A stretch of 64,000 bases of DNA from Candidatus Caldatribacterium sp. (GTDB lineage: Bacteria; Atribacterota; Atribacteria; Atribacterales; Caldatribacteriaceae): assembly GCA_028275365.1 (NCBI GenBank), contig JAPWUU010000003.1, positions 1 through 64,000 of the forward strand, given 5' to 3'. Made by a program: the position numbers and the translations under genes. A model generated the notes under the pieces. The model was not told the origin of the DNA and searched no databases. It saw only the letters and a list, made by a program, of their open reading frames with translations. Positions 1 through 9,138 of this stretch are shown one piece after another (the stretch's first letter is position 1; every line of letters begins with the position of its first letter).

Positions 1-480
1 CACCTTGCTGAGCTTGAGGCGCTCCGGGCCAGGAAGGCCCAGATTTTCCGTCCTGAGGTCCCTGTGGATCGCGCCCTTCTCCCCCGGATGTTCAAGGAGG
101 GTTTTGAGGCAGAGGTATGGGAGGAGATTGGTGGTCGGTGCCTCTCCTGCGCCAACTGCACCAACGTCTGTCCTACCTGCTACTGCTTTGACGTTCGGGA
201 CGTCCCGGATGTGAACCTTGTGACCGGAAGGCGTATCAGGGTCTGGGATTCCTGTCAGAATGAGCCCTTCGCCAAAATTGCCAGTGGAGAGAGTTTCCGG
301 GCAGAGCGTTCAGACCGAAAGCGGCATCGGTTCAACCGAAAGTTTTCGTATCCTGTGAAGCGGTACAACCGGTTCTTCTGCACCGGTTGCGGGCGGTGCA
401 GTCGAGTCTGTATGGCAAAGATTGATCTGAAAGAAACCATTACCCAGCTTGCTCGGGAAACCGGATACCTCAAAGTGTGA
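1..480 (+). CDS. [NiFe] hydrogenase (group 3b / sulfhydrogenase-type) beta subunit, 4Fe-4S protein; 5' end outside window
   Basis: Frame open from base 1 (HLAELEALRARK...); two 4Fe-4S motifs CLSCANCTNVCPTCYC and CTGCGRCSRVC; followed by gamma, delta, alpha subunits in Pyrococcus hydrogenase I order. Confidence 0.85.
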   Translation, partial: HLAELEALRARKAQIFRPEVPVDRALLPRMFKEGFEAEVWEEIGGRCLSCANCTNVCPTCYCFDVRDVPDVNLVTGRRIRVWDSCQNEPFAKIASGESFRAERSDRKRHRFNRKFSYPVKRYNRFFCTGCGRCSRVCMAKIDLKETITQLARETGYLKV

Positions 481-1328
481 GGGGTGGAACCGTGGAGAAA
501 CTCCTTTTGAGTCACACCGGATACGAGGTGAAAGAGGCTCGAATTCTCAGGACTTCTCGCCTCACCGAAAAGGACAAGCTCTTTGAGCTTTCCCTAATCG
601 GTGGAGAGATTCTCGATTTTGAGCCGGGGCAGTTCGTGGAGGTTTCACTCCTTGGCGTGGGTGAGGCTCCGATATCCATTTGCTCTTCGCCCACAAGGCG
701 CCAGAGCTTTGAACTCTGTGTCCGGGCGGTGGGCCGGTTGACCACTGCCTTGCACCGTCTTGAGGCGGGGGATGTGGTGGGCATCCGGGGGCCTTTTGGG
801 GTTGGATTCCCCATCACCAGGCTCATCGGGCACGACCTTTTGCTCATTGCCGGGGGTATAGGCCTTGCTCCGCTTCGCTCTCTCATCAACTACGTCATGG
901 ACAACCGACGCGATTTCGGCAGGGTGCATGTGCTTTTTGGCTGCAAAGACCCTCAGAATCTCCTCTTCCGGGATGAAATCGAACTGTGGCAGCGGCGGAT
1001 GGACGTGGGTTTCCAGTGCACGGTGGACCGTGCGGACCCTGACTGGAAGGGCAACGTGGGCATGGTGACGGCCCTTATCCCTGGGGTGGACATCAACCCA
1101 GAGGAGACCTTTGCGGTCATGGTGGGTCCCCCAGTGATGTACCGTTTCGTGATTGCCGAGCTCCTCAAGAAGGGTATTCCCGAGGACCAGATTGTTCTTT
1201 CCCTTGAGCGCCATATGAAGTGCGGCCTTGGGAAGTGCGGGCACTGTCAGATTCACGACATCTACTGCTGCCAGGATGGCCCGGTGTTCTTTTACGAGAG
1301 AATCAAGGATCTCAAAGGGGCGATATGA
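477..1328 (+). CDS. [NiFe] hydrogenase gamma subunit (FAD/NAD(P)-binding oxidoreductase)
   Basis: Ferredoxin-NADP reductase-like fold motifs (GGIGLAPLRSLINYV) and C-terminal Cys cluster CGLGKCGHCQI...YCCQDGPVF; GTG start overlapping previous stop. Confidence 0.88.
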   Translation: MRGGTVEKLLLSHTGYEVKEARILRTSRLTEKDKLFELSLIGGEILDFEPGQFVEVSLLGVGEAPISICSSPTRRQSFELCVRAVGRLTTALHRLEAGDVVGIRGPFGVGFPITRLIGHDLLLIAGGIGLAPLRSLINYVMDNRRDFGRVHVLFGCKDPQNLLFRDEIELWQRRMDVGFQCTVDRADPDWKGNVGMVTALIPGVDINPEETFAVMVGPPVMYRFVIAELLKKGIPEDQIVLSLERHMKCGLGKCGHCQIHDIYCCQDGPVFFYERIKDLKGAI

Positions 1329-2104
1329 TGAAGGCGCCAAAAGTTGCTTTTTTCGACTTCACCTGCTGCGAAGGATGTCAGCTTCAGGTGGCCAATCTCG
1401 GGGAGGAGCTCCTCGAGCTCCTCAAGTTCCTGGATCTTGTGGAATTCCGGGAAACCATGAGCGAGCGGTGGGATGGGATCTACGATATTGCCATCATCGA
1501 AGGGAGTATCACCACTCCTCATGATGTTGAACGAATCAAACGGATCCGCCAGCGCTCGAAAACACTCATTGCCTACGGGTCCTGTGCCACCATCGGCGGG
1601 GTCAACGGCATGAAGAACGCCTTTGACCTTGAGGAGATCCTCCGGTACGTCTATGGAGAAGGGGCAAGGTTTTTCACCACCCTTCCCACCCGTCCGGTGC
1701 ATGAAGTCGTTCCTGTGGAGTACTTCGTCCATGGATGCCCTGTGTACCAGCCTGAGTTCCTCGAAGTGCTCAAGTGTGCTCTCCTTGGGATTCCCTATCA
1801 CGTACCGGATGTGGCCGTTTGTGTAGAATGCAAGTTCAACGAGAACGTCTGTTTCTACGAGCGAGGTCTCACCTGTCTTGGTCCCATCACCCGGGCGGGG
1901 TGCAACTCCTGGTGCATCAACAATGGCAACATCTGCTACGGGTGCCGGGGGATGGTTTCCAACCCCAATGAGCGGGGATTCCTCGAGGTGCTTGAGCGTT
2001 ACGGTGTCCGTGTAGAGTTTCTGGTCCGACGGATGGACATGTACAACGCCTGTCGAATCCTGAAAGGAGCGGGGAAAGGGCATGGGGAAGAGCATACGCG
2101 TTGA
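1325..2104 (+). CDS. [NiFe] hydrogenase delta (small) subunit
   Basis: N-terminal FFDFTCCEGCQLQ, AYGSCATIGGVNG, C-terminal Cys motifs; start overlaps gamma stop (ATGATG). Confidence 0.9.
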   Translation: MMKAPKVAFFDFTCCEGCQLQVANLGEELLELLKFLDLVEFRETMSERWDGIYDIAIIEGSITTPHDVERIKRIRQRSKTLIAYGSCATIGGVNGMKNAFDLEEILRYVYGEGARFFTTLPTRPVHEVVPVEYFVHGCPVYQPEFLEVLKCALLGIPYHVPDVAVCVECKFNENVCFYERGLTCLGPITRAGCNSWCINNGNICYGCRGMVSNPNERGFLEVLERYGVRVEFLVRRMDMYNACRILKGAGKGHGEEHTR

Positions 2105-3425
2105 CGTTGAATACCTCACCCGGGTTGAGGGGCACGGGAACATCGTGGTGGACGTCCGGGACGGAACGCTCAGGGAATGTCGCCTGGAGATTATAGAATC
2201 GCCGAGATTTTTCGAGGGAATGCTCCGGGGACGGTCCATTTTCGAGGCCCAGCACATCACCTCTCGAATCTGCGGCATCTGTGCCTGTGCCCATTCCCTG
2301 GCCTCCATTCAGGCAGCGGAAGAGGCCATCGGTTTTGTGCCCAGTGAGCAGACGGTGAAGCTGCGGAAATTCCTTCTTGATATTGAAATTCTCGATAGCC
2401 ACGTCCTCCACATCTACTTCCTCGTTGCCCCGGACCTTTTTGGCGCGAAGAGTTTCGTCCCTCTTGTGGAGACCCACAACGCGGTGGTTCGGAGAGCACT
2501 ACGACTCAAGAAAACCTGCAACGATGTCTGTGATATCCTTGTGGGCCGACATGTCCACCCCATAAGCTGCACTGTGGGGGGATTCACGAAGCTTCCTCGT
2601 CCTGGGGACCTCGAGAAGATGCGTAGCCTCCTCCTTGGGATGATTCCCGACCTTGAGGCCACGGTCGACCTCGTTCGAGGATTCCGCTTTCCTGAATTCG
2701 AGCGGGAAACGGAGTACGTGGCCCTGGTGTCTGATGACGATGAGTATCCGCTCCTTATGGGGGATATCGGTTCAACTGATGGGGTCCGCCTCCCGAAGAA
2801 AGACTACAGGAAAATCACCAATGAATTCGTGGTTCCCCACTCGACGGCAAAGCATACCCACTTGAGCCGTGATTCCTACATGGTTGGAGCTCTGGCCCGT
2901 CTGAATCTGAACTACCCCAAACTCCATCCCAGAGCGAAGGAAATAGCGGACCTTTTTGGAATGCATCGAAAGGTCACGAACCCCTATCTGAATACCGTTG
3001 CCCAGCTTGTGGAGTGTTTCCACTGTCTCTACCACGCGGTGGGTATCGTGGAGGAGTTTCTCGAAAGAGGCCTCGACTACAACGAGGAGATTGTGGTAGG
3101 GCTTAACGAGAAACAGCGCATCCCGGTTCGGGCTGGAAGCGGTGTTGGGGCGGTGGAAGCACCCCGGGGAACACTCTACCACCACTACGAGGTTGACGAC
3201 CACGGCCGCATTGTGCATGCTAACTGCGTCATTCCCACTGGACAGAACCTCCGGAACATCGAGTACGATATGCGGAAGCTCGTTCCTGAAATTCTTGACC
3301 GAAGCGAAGAAGAAATCCAGCTTGCCCTTGAGATGCTCGTGCGGGCGTATGACCCCTGTATTTCCTGTTCTACCCATTTCCTCAATGTTACCTTTGTTGG
3401 ACGAGAAAATCCGAAAGGCTCTTGA
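2082..3425 (+). CDS. [NiFe] hydrogenase alpha (large, catalytic) subunit
   Basis: Ni ligand motifs RICGICACAH and DPCISCSTH followed by a short C-terminal peptide for protease processing. Confidence 0.95.
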   Translation: MGKSIRVDVEYLTRVEGHGNIVVDVRDGTLRECRLEIIESPRFFEGMLRGRSIFEAQHITSRICGICACAHSLASIQAAEEAIGFVPSEQTVKLRKFLLDIEILDSHVLHIYFLVAPDLFGAKSFVPLVETHNAVVRRALRLKKTCNDVCDILVGRHVHPISCTVGGFTKLPRPGDLEKMRSLLLGMIPDLEATVDLVRGFRFPEFERETEYVALVSDDDEYPLLMGDIGSTDGVRLPKKDYRKITNEFVVPHSTAKHTHLSRDSYMVGALARLNLNYPKLHPRAKEIADLFGMHRKVTNPYLNTVAQLVECFHCLYHAVGIVEEFLERGLDYNEEIVVGLNEKQRIPVRAGSGVGAVEAPRGTLYHHYEVDDHGRIVHANCVIPTGQNLRNIEYDMRKLVPEILDRSEEEIQLALEMLVRAYDPCISCSTHFLNVTFVGRENPKGS

Positions 3426-3876
3426 GCCAGCTTTCACGGGGAAAACGGTTATTGTCACTGTCGGGAACCCTCTCCGAAAAGACGATGGGGTGGGGGTGTA
3501 TATCGGGGAGAAGCTTGCCCCGGTGCTCCCTCCCTGTTTTCGCCTCATCCAGGCAGGTTTTGCTCCGGAGCGGTTCATCGACGATATTCTCAGCGAACAA
3601 CCGGCAAAGGTGATCTTCATCGACGCTGCCTCTTTTGGCGGTGTTCCGGGGGAAATCCGGGTGCTGACGGAGGAAGAAGTCGTTTCGGTCACCCTCAGTA
3701 CCCATACGTTTCCCCTCCCGGTGATTGCAAGGATTGTGGCTGATGCAACAGGGTGCGAGGTTGTCTTTGTGGGGATTCAGCCTGAGGATGTTTCCTTTGG
3801 GGAAGGATTGAGTGAAGCGGTGGAACGCGCCGCCTCTGCCATTGTGGCGTACCTTGGAGGGTTGCGTTATGCATGA
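3385..3876 (+). CDS. Hydrogenase maturation protease (HycI/HyaD family)
   Basis: VTVGNPLRKDDGVGVYIGEKL motif; ATG at 3385 inside the end of the large subunit gene. Confidence 0.88.
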   Translation: MLPLLDEKIRKALEPAFTGKTVIVTVGNPLRKDDGVGVYIGEKLAPVLPPCFRLIQAGFAPERFIDDILSEQPAKVIFIDAASFGGVPGEIRVLTEEEVVSVTLSTHTFPLPVIARIVADATGCEVVFVGIQPEDVSFGEGLSEAVERAASAIVAYLGGLRYA

Positions 3877-4111
3877 ACTCCGACTGGTCCGAGAGGTTTT
3901 CGAGGATCTCCTCCGCCGGGGGGAAACGGAGGGCCTGCAAAGGATTACCCGGGTGTACCTCCGGATGGGGGAGTTCACCGAGATTGACCCGGAGGTCCTC
4001 AGGTACTTTTTTGCTGAAAAGTCCCGGGGGACCATCCTCGAGGGGGCCGAGATCATTATAGAGCACAGTCCATTGAGGGAGCTGCGTCTCCTCTCCTTTG
4101 AGGGGGAATAG
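3869..4111 (+). CDS. Short HypA-like hydrogenase nickel-incorporation protein lacking the zinc-finger region
   Basis: MHELRLVREVFEDLLRRGE... typical HypA N-terminus; only 80 aa and no cysteines. Confidence 0.75.
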   Translation: MHELRLVREVFEDLLRRGETEGLQRITRVYLRMGEFTEIDPEVLRYFFAEKSRGTILEGAEIIIEHSPLRELRLLSFEGE

Positions 4112-4116
4112 TCGCT

Positions 4117-5415
4117 TTGTGCTACGCCATTCCAGGACAGGTTGTCGCCCTTCATGGGCGGATCGCCACGGTGGAATATTTCGGTGAGCGAAGGAAGGCG
4201 TACAATGAGTTTCCCTCCCTCAGCGTGGGGGATTTTGTTTACGCCCAGGGAGGATTTGTGATCAAGGTCGTTCCACCTGAGGAGGCGCAGGAAATCCTTG
4301 CCGTCTGGAGGGAAACCTTTTTCGAGCTCCAGGAGGTGGATCTTCGTCTTGCCCGGCTTGAGGTGGAGAGGGAGGGAGTGGATCGGCGAATTCTCCGTAT
4401 CCTCGATAAGGCTCTTGAGGAACGTTCGCTCTCGAAAGAAGAACTCCTTACCCTCCTTGGTCTTCAGTCTCCAAAAGAGCAGGAATTGCTCTACAAAGTG
4501 GCCAATTTCCTCCGGAGGAAGTACCACGGCAACGCCACGTGCGTCCATGGGGTTCTCGAAATCTCGAACTTCTGCTTTCGCAATTGCGCCTACTGTGGTC
4601 TTTCGACCCACAATGGCTCTCTTTTGCGGTATCGCATGAGTGACGAAGAGATTCTTGAAGCGGTGCGTGAAGCGGTTGAGGTCTATGGGTTCCAGGCACT
4701 TGTGCTCCAGAGCGGGGAGGATCCGGGGCGTTCGGTGAGAGAACTTGCAGAGCTTGTGCGGGAAATCAAGAGGCGTCATGCCGTCCTTATCTTCATAAGC
4801 TTTGGGGAGATTGGTCTTGAGGGGCTTGAGGTGCTCTACGAAGCCGGGGCGAGGGGGATCTTGCTCCGCTTTGAGACGAGCAACGCCGGGCTTTACGAGC
4901 AACTGCATCCGGGGTACAAACTTTCACACCGCCTTGCCCATCTTGAGAGGGCCCTGGAACTCGGGTACCTTGTAGCTACGGGGGGACTCATCGGGCTTCC
5001 AGGGCAGAAGCTCTCCGACATCCTTGAGGATATTCTCCTTGCGAGGGCGCTTTCGGCAGAAATGTACAGCTTCGGACCGTTCCTGCCTCATCCGGCAACC
5101 CCCCTGGCGTTTTCTCCCCCTCCTTCCCCATCTCTTGTGCTCAACACCCTGGCGGTGGCCCGGCTTGTGGACCCTAAAAACGCCAAAGTCCTCATCACCA
5201 CAGCCTTTGAGACCCTGGATCCTCAGGCTCGCAGGATGGGCCTGCTTTCCGGGGCAAGCTCGCTGATGCTGAACGTCACACCTCTGAAGTTCCGACCATA
5301 CTACACCCTGTATCCCGGAAGGGCTCACGAGGGGGAAACCATACGGGAACAGGTTGAACAGACGATTCGCCTGCTCCGGTCTCTTGGGCGGGCGCCTATG
5401 GACCTTGGGGTTTAG
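4117..5415 (+). CDS. HypC-HydE-like radical SAM fusion protein
   Basis: TTG start gives MCYAIPGQVV...GDFVYAQGGFVIKVV (HypC); then HGVLEISNFCFRNCAYCGLS...LRYRMSDEEI...LQSGEDPG and TAFETLDPQARRMGLLSGASSLMLNVTPLKFRPYYTLYPGR (HydE-type). Confidence 0.88.
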   Translation: MCYAIPGQVVALHGRIATVEYFGERRKAYNEFPSLSVGDFVYAQGGFVIKVVPPEEAQEILAVWRETFFELQEVDLRLARLEVEREGVDRRILRILDKALEERSLSKEELLTLLGLQSPKEQELLYKVANFLRRKYHGNATCVHGVLEISNFCFRNCAYCGLSTHNGSLLRYRMSDEEILEAVREAVEVYGFQALVLQSGEDPGRSVRELAELVREIKRRHAVLIFISFGEIGLEGLEVLYEAGARGILLRFETSNAGLYEQLHPGYKLSHRLAHLERALELGYLVATGGLIGLPGQKLSDILEDILLARALSAEMYSFGPFLPHPATPLAFSPPPSPSLVLNTLAVARLVDPKNAKVLITTAFETLDPQARRMGLLSGASSLMLNVTPLKFRPYYTLYPGRAHEGETIREQVEQTIRLLRSLGRAPMDLGV

Positions 5416-8400
5416 GGATTCTGGTGTCTTTCCTCTTCGAGGATCTCGATGAAGGCTTCGACAATCCGGGGGTCAAACTGCGTGCCGCTACAGCGCCGGA
5501 GTTCCTCAATAGCCTCTTTCTTAGTCCTTGCTTTCCGGTAGGGGCGGCCGGTTACCATCACGTCGTACGCATCGCAGATGGCAATGATGCGCGAGAGGAG
5601 GGGAATGTCCTCTCCTTGAAGCCCCCGGGGATATCCGGTACCGTCAAAGCGTTCGTGGTGGAAGAGGATGTAGTTGGCGATAGAGGAGAGCTCCCAGATG
5701 GACTGGGTGATCCGGAAACCCACCTCCGGATGCTTTTTGACAATGGCCCATTCCTCCTCATCCAGAGGACCAGGTTTTTCCAGAATATTCTGGGGAATGG
5801 CAATTTTCCCGATATCGTGGAATTCGGCAAGGAGGCTCAGTTCGTCGAGTTCCCTCTGGGAGAGTCCGAGGGCCTTTCCAAGACGAAGGGCCAGCTCTCG
5901 AATGCGCTGGGAGTGCTCCTCGGTTTCCTGGGTCACCGCCCGGAGTGATGCCCGAAAGGCCTGGAGAACCTGGTTGTGGAAGCTCAGGCTTTCGGTGAGC
6001 TTGCGCTGGTACATCCAGTTCTCGGCAATACGCAGGACCTCATCAAGGGGCTGGTTCGGGTCGGTCTTGGTGCCGTAACCCAGGGAGATACTCAGCGGGA
6101 TGGACGCCACTGCTGTCTTTTTGAACTCTTCCTGAATGCTTTCCCCAAGCGCCTGGACTTCAGCACTTGAGGTACGGGGAAGGAGTACCACGAATTCGTC
6201 TCCTCCCAGACGAGCCACCACACCCCGGTCCTTGCAGACTCCTTCAAGAATGCGTGCTGCCTGGCGCAGGAACTCGTCCCCCATGGTGTGGCCAAAGGTG
6301 TCGTTCACGAGTTTCAGGCCGTTTAAGTCCCCCATGATGACGCTTAAGGGGAGGTTCTCGGGAGTGTCAAGGCGGTTCATTTCCTGCTCAAAGAACGTCC
6401 GGTTATAAAGACCCGTGAGGGTGTCGTGAAAGGTGAGGTAGCGGATGCGGTCTTCGGCGAGTTTCCGTTCCGTGAGGTCCAAAAGGAGCACAAGGAGCGC
6501 CTCTTCCTCGCGGTACCGTATGGGCGTGAGGCGAGCCAGAACCCATTTGGTTTTCTGGCCCTTTGTCGTCAGGGTGAATTCCGCCTCAAAGGGGAGCATC
6601 GCTATTCTTTCGTGCCACCGTGAAAGTAGCGCAGTACCCTCGGGGGAAATCTCTGACCAGAGTTCGTCGGTGAGCTCTGTTGCCCGGTATCCGGTGAGGG
6701 CCTCGAAGAAGGGGTTGACGTAGACCCATCCGGTGTGCGCGCGGATGAGGGTGGCCACAGGGAGGGACTCGGCAAGGGTCCGGAACTGCTCTTCGCTTTC
6801 CTGCAGCGCTCGCTGAGCCTCTTCGCGGATGGTCTCAAGGTCGATACTGTAGAGGGCAAAGGAGAGGTCCTGGGAAAGCTCGAGGAAGAGCGTTTCTTCT
6901 TCCTCGTCGTTCAGAAAGGGCAGAGGAAGGGCTACAACGATTCCCCCATAGAGGCGTTCCCCCCACCTGAGGGGGGCGACGAAAAGCCCCTCACCCGGAC
7001 GGGGAAGGGAAGAAGGAACGGTGAGATCGGTGGGAGCCATCTTTTTGACCCTGTCCTGTGGATGCCCGGGATCCTTCAGGATGCGCTCTAAGACGGTACC
7101 GAATGTGCTGAGGTGCTCCTCAGAAAATCCCAAAGCGATGACAGAAGGTTGCTCAGTGCCGAAGAGCACTACGCCCGCCCCGGTGTACCCGCACCCCTCG
7201 ACGAGTTCCCGGCATATTCCCTGGACGAGACGTTCCCGGTTTTTTTCCCGGACGATGAGCTGGTTCACGTTCCGGACGGCTTTTAGCACCCGGTTCAGGT
7301 GGAAGAGACGGGCCTCCCGACGCTTTTCTTCCGTGATATCAAGGCACACCGCAAGGCCGGCGAACCGACCCCGGTAGCGGATGGTGGAGCCGCGAACCAG
7401 GATCCAGCGTTCTTCCCCATCTTTACGGAGGATTTTGATCTCGTACTGGGCCTCCCCTTCCTCTCCGCGTTGCCTTCTGGCGACGTTTGCCCGTACCCGT
7501 TCCACAAAGTCAGGATGAACGAGGGCCTCAACAGGAAGCGTCAAAAGCTCTTCCTGGGAGTACCCCGTGATCCTTTCGGCTTCTTCGTTGCACCAGACGT
7601 AGCGGCCATCCTGGTAGATGAGGATGGCCGCCGGAGCAAGGCGGGTGAGGGTCCGGAACTTGCGTTCGCTCTCCCGCAGGGCGTCTTCGGCCTGAATTCT
7701 CTCGGTGACATCCTTCACGTACTCGATAACTCCAAGAATGGTGCCGTCTCTGTCCCGGTAAGGGTGGGCGGTGAGCTCAAGCCACCCTCTGATTGCTCCT
7801 TCTTTCGTGTAGGGGACGACGTGGGTCACCCTCTTCCCGCTCTCCATGGCGGGGATGGTGGGGCAGAAAAAGCAGGGGGAAGTGCGGCCATGGTACGCCT
7901 CGTAGCACTTTTTCCCCACGAGGGGCATTGCGTGTTCATAAAGCCGCTCCATGAAGGAGTTCACCCGGAGGATGGTGAAGTTCCGGTCAAGGACACAAAG
8001 GCCATCCTGGATACTTTCGAAGACGTCGTTCAAAAATTGCCGCTCCCGTTCCAGGGCTTCTTCTTTCAACTTGATTTCGGTAATATCCCTGGAAATCCCC
8101 ACAATGCCGGTGATTTCCCCTTTTTCGTTCCGGAGGGGGATTTTGGTGGTCAGAACCCAGCTTGTCCGGCCATCGGGCCAGGTTTCGAGTTCTACCTTCC
8201 CTACGATGGGTTCGCCAGTTTCCATGATGCGCTGCTCATCGGCGTAGGCTTCCTGGGCGTGGGGTGGAGAGAAAAAGTCAAAATCCGTTTTGCCCAGAAG
8301 GTCCTCTACTCGCTTGAGGCCAAAGTATCTTACCAGGGATTTGCTCCCTCCGATGAAGCGGCTTTGCCGGTCCTTGAAGTAGATGCGGTCCGGGGTGTAC

Positions 8401-8663
8401 TCCATGAGGAACTCAAGGAGGCGTTCCTGGGCCTTTGCCTTCTGGGTGAGGATGCGTTCCTCGAAGAAGAGGGACACGACCCCAAAAAAGAGCACGACGA
8501 TGCCCCCAAGAAGGAGCAAGAGGAAGAGGGATGGGGAAGTTTCCATGAGCCTTGCGTGGAAGAGTGTACCGGCACCAAGGAGGAGGAACCCAAAAGCCAG
8601 CGCCCCGTATCCCCGCCCTTTCCTCCCAAGAAAAGCCCTGAGCATCTCAATCACGGTTCTCAC
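5412..8663 (-). CDS. Membrane multi-PAS/GAF sensor with GGDEF and HD-GYP output domains
   Basis: N-terminal TM helices, several PAS motifs, RLGGDEFVVLLPR, and HDIGK...HHERFDGTGYPRGL. Confidence 0.92.
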   Translation of the reverse strand: MRTVIEMLRAFLGRKGRGYGALAFGFLLLGAGTLFHARLMETSPSLFLLLLLGGIVVLFFGVVSLFFEERILTQKAKAQERLLEFLMEYTPDRIYFKDRQSRFIGGSKSLVRYFGLKRVEDLLGKTDFDFFSPPHAQEAYADEQRIMETGEPIVGKVELETWPDGRTSWVLTTKIPLRNEKGEITGIVGISRDITEIKLKEEALERERQFLNDVFESIQDGLCVLDRNFTILRVNSFMERLYEHAMPLVGKKCYEAYHGRTSPCFFCPTIPAMESGKRVTHVVPYTKEGAIRGWLELTAHPYRDRDGTILGVIEYVKDVTERIQAEDALRESERKFRTLTRLAPAAILIYQDGRYVWCNEEAERITGYSQEELLTLPVEALVHPDFVERVRANVARRQRGEEGEAQYEIKILRKDGEERWILVRGSTIRYRGRFAGLAVCLDITEEKRREARLFHLNRVLKAVRNVNQLIVREKNRERLVQGICRELVEGCGYTGAGVVLFGTEQPSVIALGFSEEHLSTFGTVLERILKDPGHPQDRVKKMAPTDLTVPSSLPRPGEGLFVAPLRWGERLYGGIVVALPLPFLNDEEEETLFLELSQDLSFALYSIDLETIREEAQRALQESEEQFRTLAESLPVATLIRAHTGWVYVNPFFEALTGYRATELTDELWSEISPEGTALLSRWHERIAMLPFEAEFTLTTKGQKTKWVLARLTPIRYREEEALLVLLLDLTERKLAEDRIRYLTFHDTLTGLYNRTFFEQEMNRLDTPENLPLSVIMGDLNGLKLVNDTFGHTMGDEFLRQAARILEGVCKDRGVVARLGGDEFVVLLPRTSSAEVQALGESIQEEFKKTAVASIPLSISLGYGTKTDPNQPLDEVLRIAENWMYQRKLTESLSFHNQVLQAFRASLRAVTQETEEHSQRIRELALRLGKALGLSQRELDELSLLAEFHDIGKIAIPQNILEKPGPLDEEEWAIVKKHPEVGFRITQSIWELSSIANYILFHHERFDGTGYPRGLQGEDIPLLSRIIAICDAYDVMVTGRPYRKARTKKEAIEELRRCSGTQFDPRIVEAFIEILEEERHQNP

Positions 8664-9117
8664 CCTGGGGGATTTTCCCTGGTTGCAGAGGACACTGATT
8701 GCACGTTTCAGGGTGTACGAAGGCGCTCACCCGGTACTCTATCACGAATCGTTCATTGAGCCGGCGAAGGAAGAAGAACGACCCCACCAGACTTCCAAAG
8801 AGCCCAAAAAGCGCAAGGACCTGCCGGGCAAAAAGCACAAGAAAAAGCAGGTACACGCCTAAGGCGAGGAGAATGGGGAAGAGGTACAGGAAGAAGGCAA
8901 CGGAGAGTGCTACGGTGTCCCGCACTTCGACGAAAACCGTATCCCCCGGGCAGGCGTGGACGTCGTTTCGGGCCCGCACCGTGTAGAAGTCGCTTCCAGA
9001 ATCATCGATGAGGGAGGAGCTTAGGGGGCATCTTTCCCCTCCACATCCCAGGCGCTTCTCCACATGGACCAGAGCGTATTCACCTTCAGTGCGCAGAACC
9101 TTCCCCACCTGTCTCAT
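8647..9117 (-). CDS. RseC/MucC-like SoxR-reducing-system family protein
   Basis: N-terminal GKVLRTEGEYALVHVEKRLGCGGERCPL with two following TM helices. Confidence 0.65.
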   Translation of the reverse strand: MRQVGKVLRTEGEYALVHVEKRLGCGGERCPLSSSLIDDSGSDFYTVRARNDVHACPGDTVFVEVRDTVALSVAFFLYLFPILLALGVYLLFLVLFARQVLALFGLFGSLVGSFFFLRRLNERFVIEYRVSAFVHPETCNQCPLQPGKIPQGENRD

Positions 9118-9138
9118 GGGTCTCCCCTTCCATTTATA

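Noticed and set aside
1292-2308. 338-aa minus-strand ORF over hydrogenase delta/alpha genes
   Set aside because: Antisense to canonical hydrogenase subunits.
3388-4908. 506-aa minus-strand ORF over protease/hypA/hypC-hydE
   Set aside because: Antisense to well-supported hydrogenase maturation genes; product has no recognisable domain and arises from codon bias in GC-rich DNA.
7299-8759. 486-aa plus-strand ORF antisense to the PAS/GGDEF/HD-GYP gene
   Set aside because: Mirror frame of a clearly coding PAS region; no motifs.
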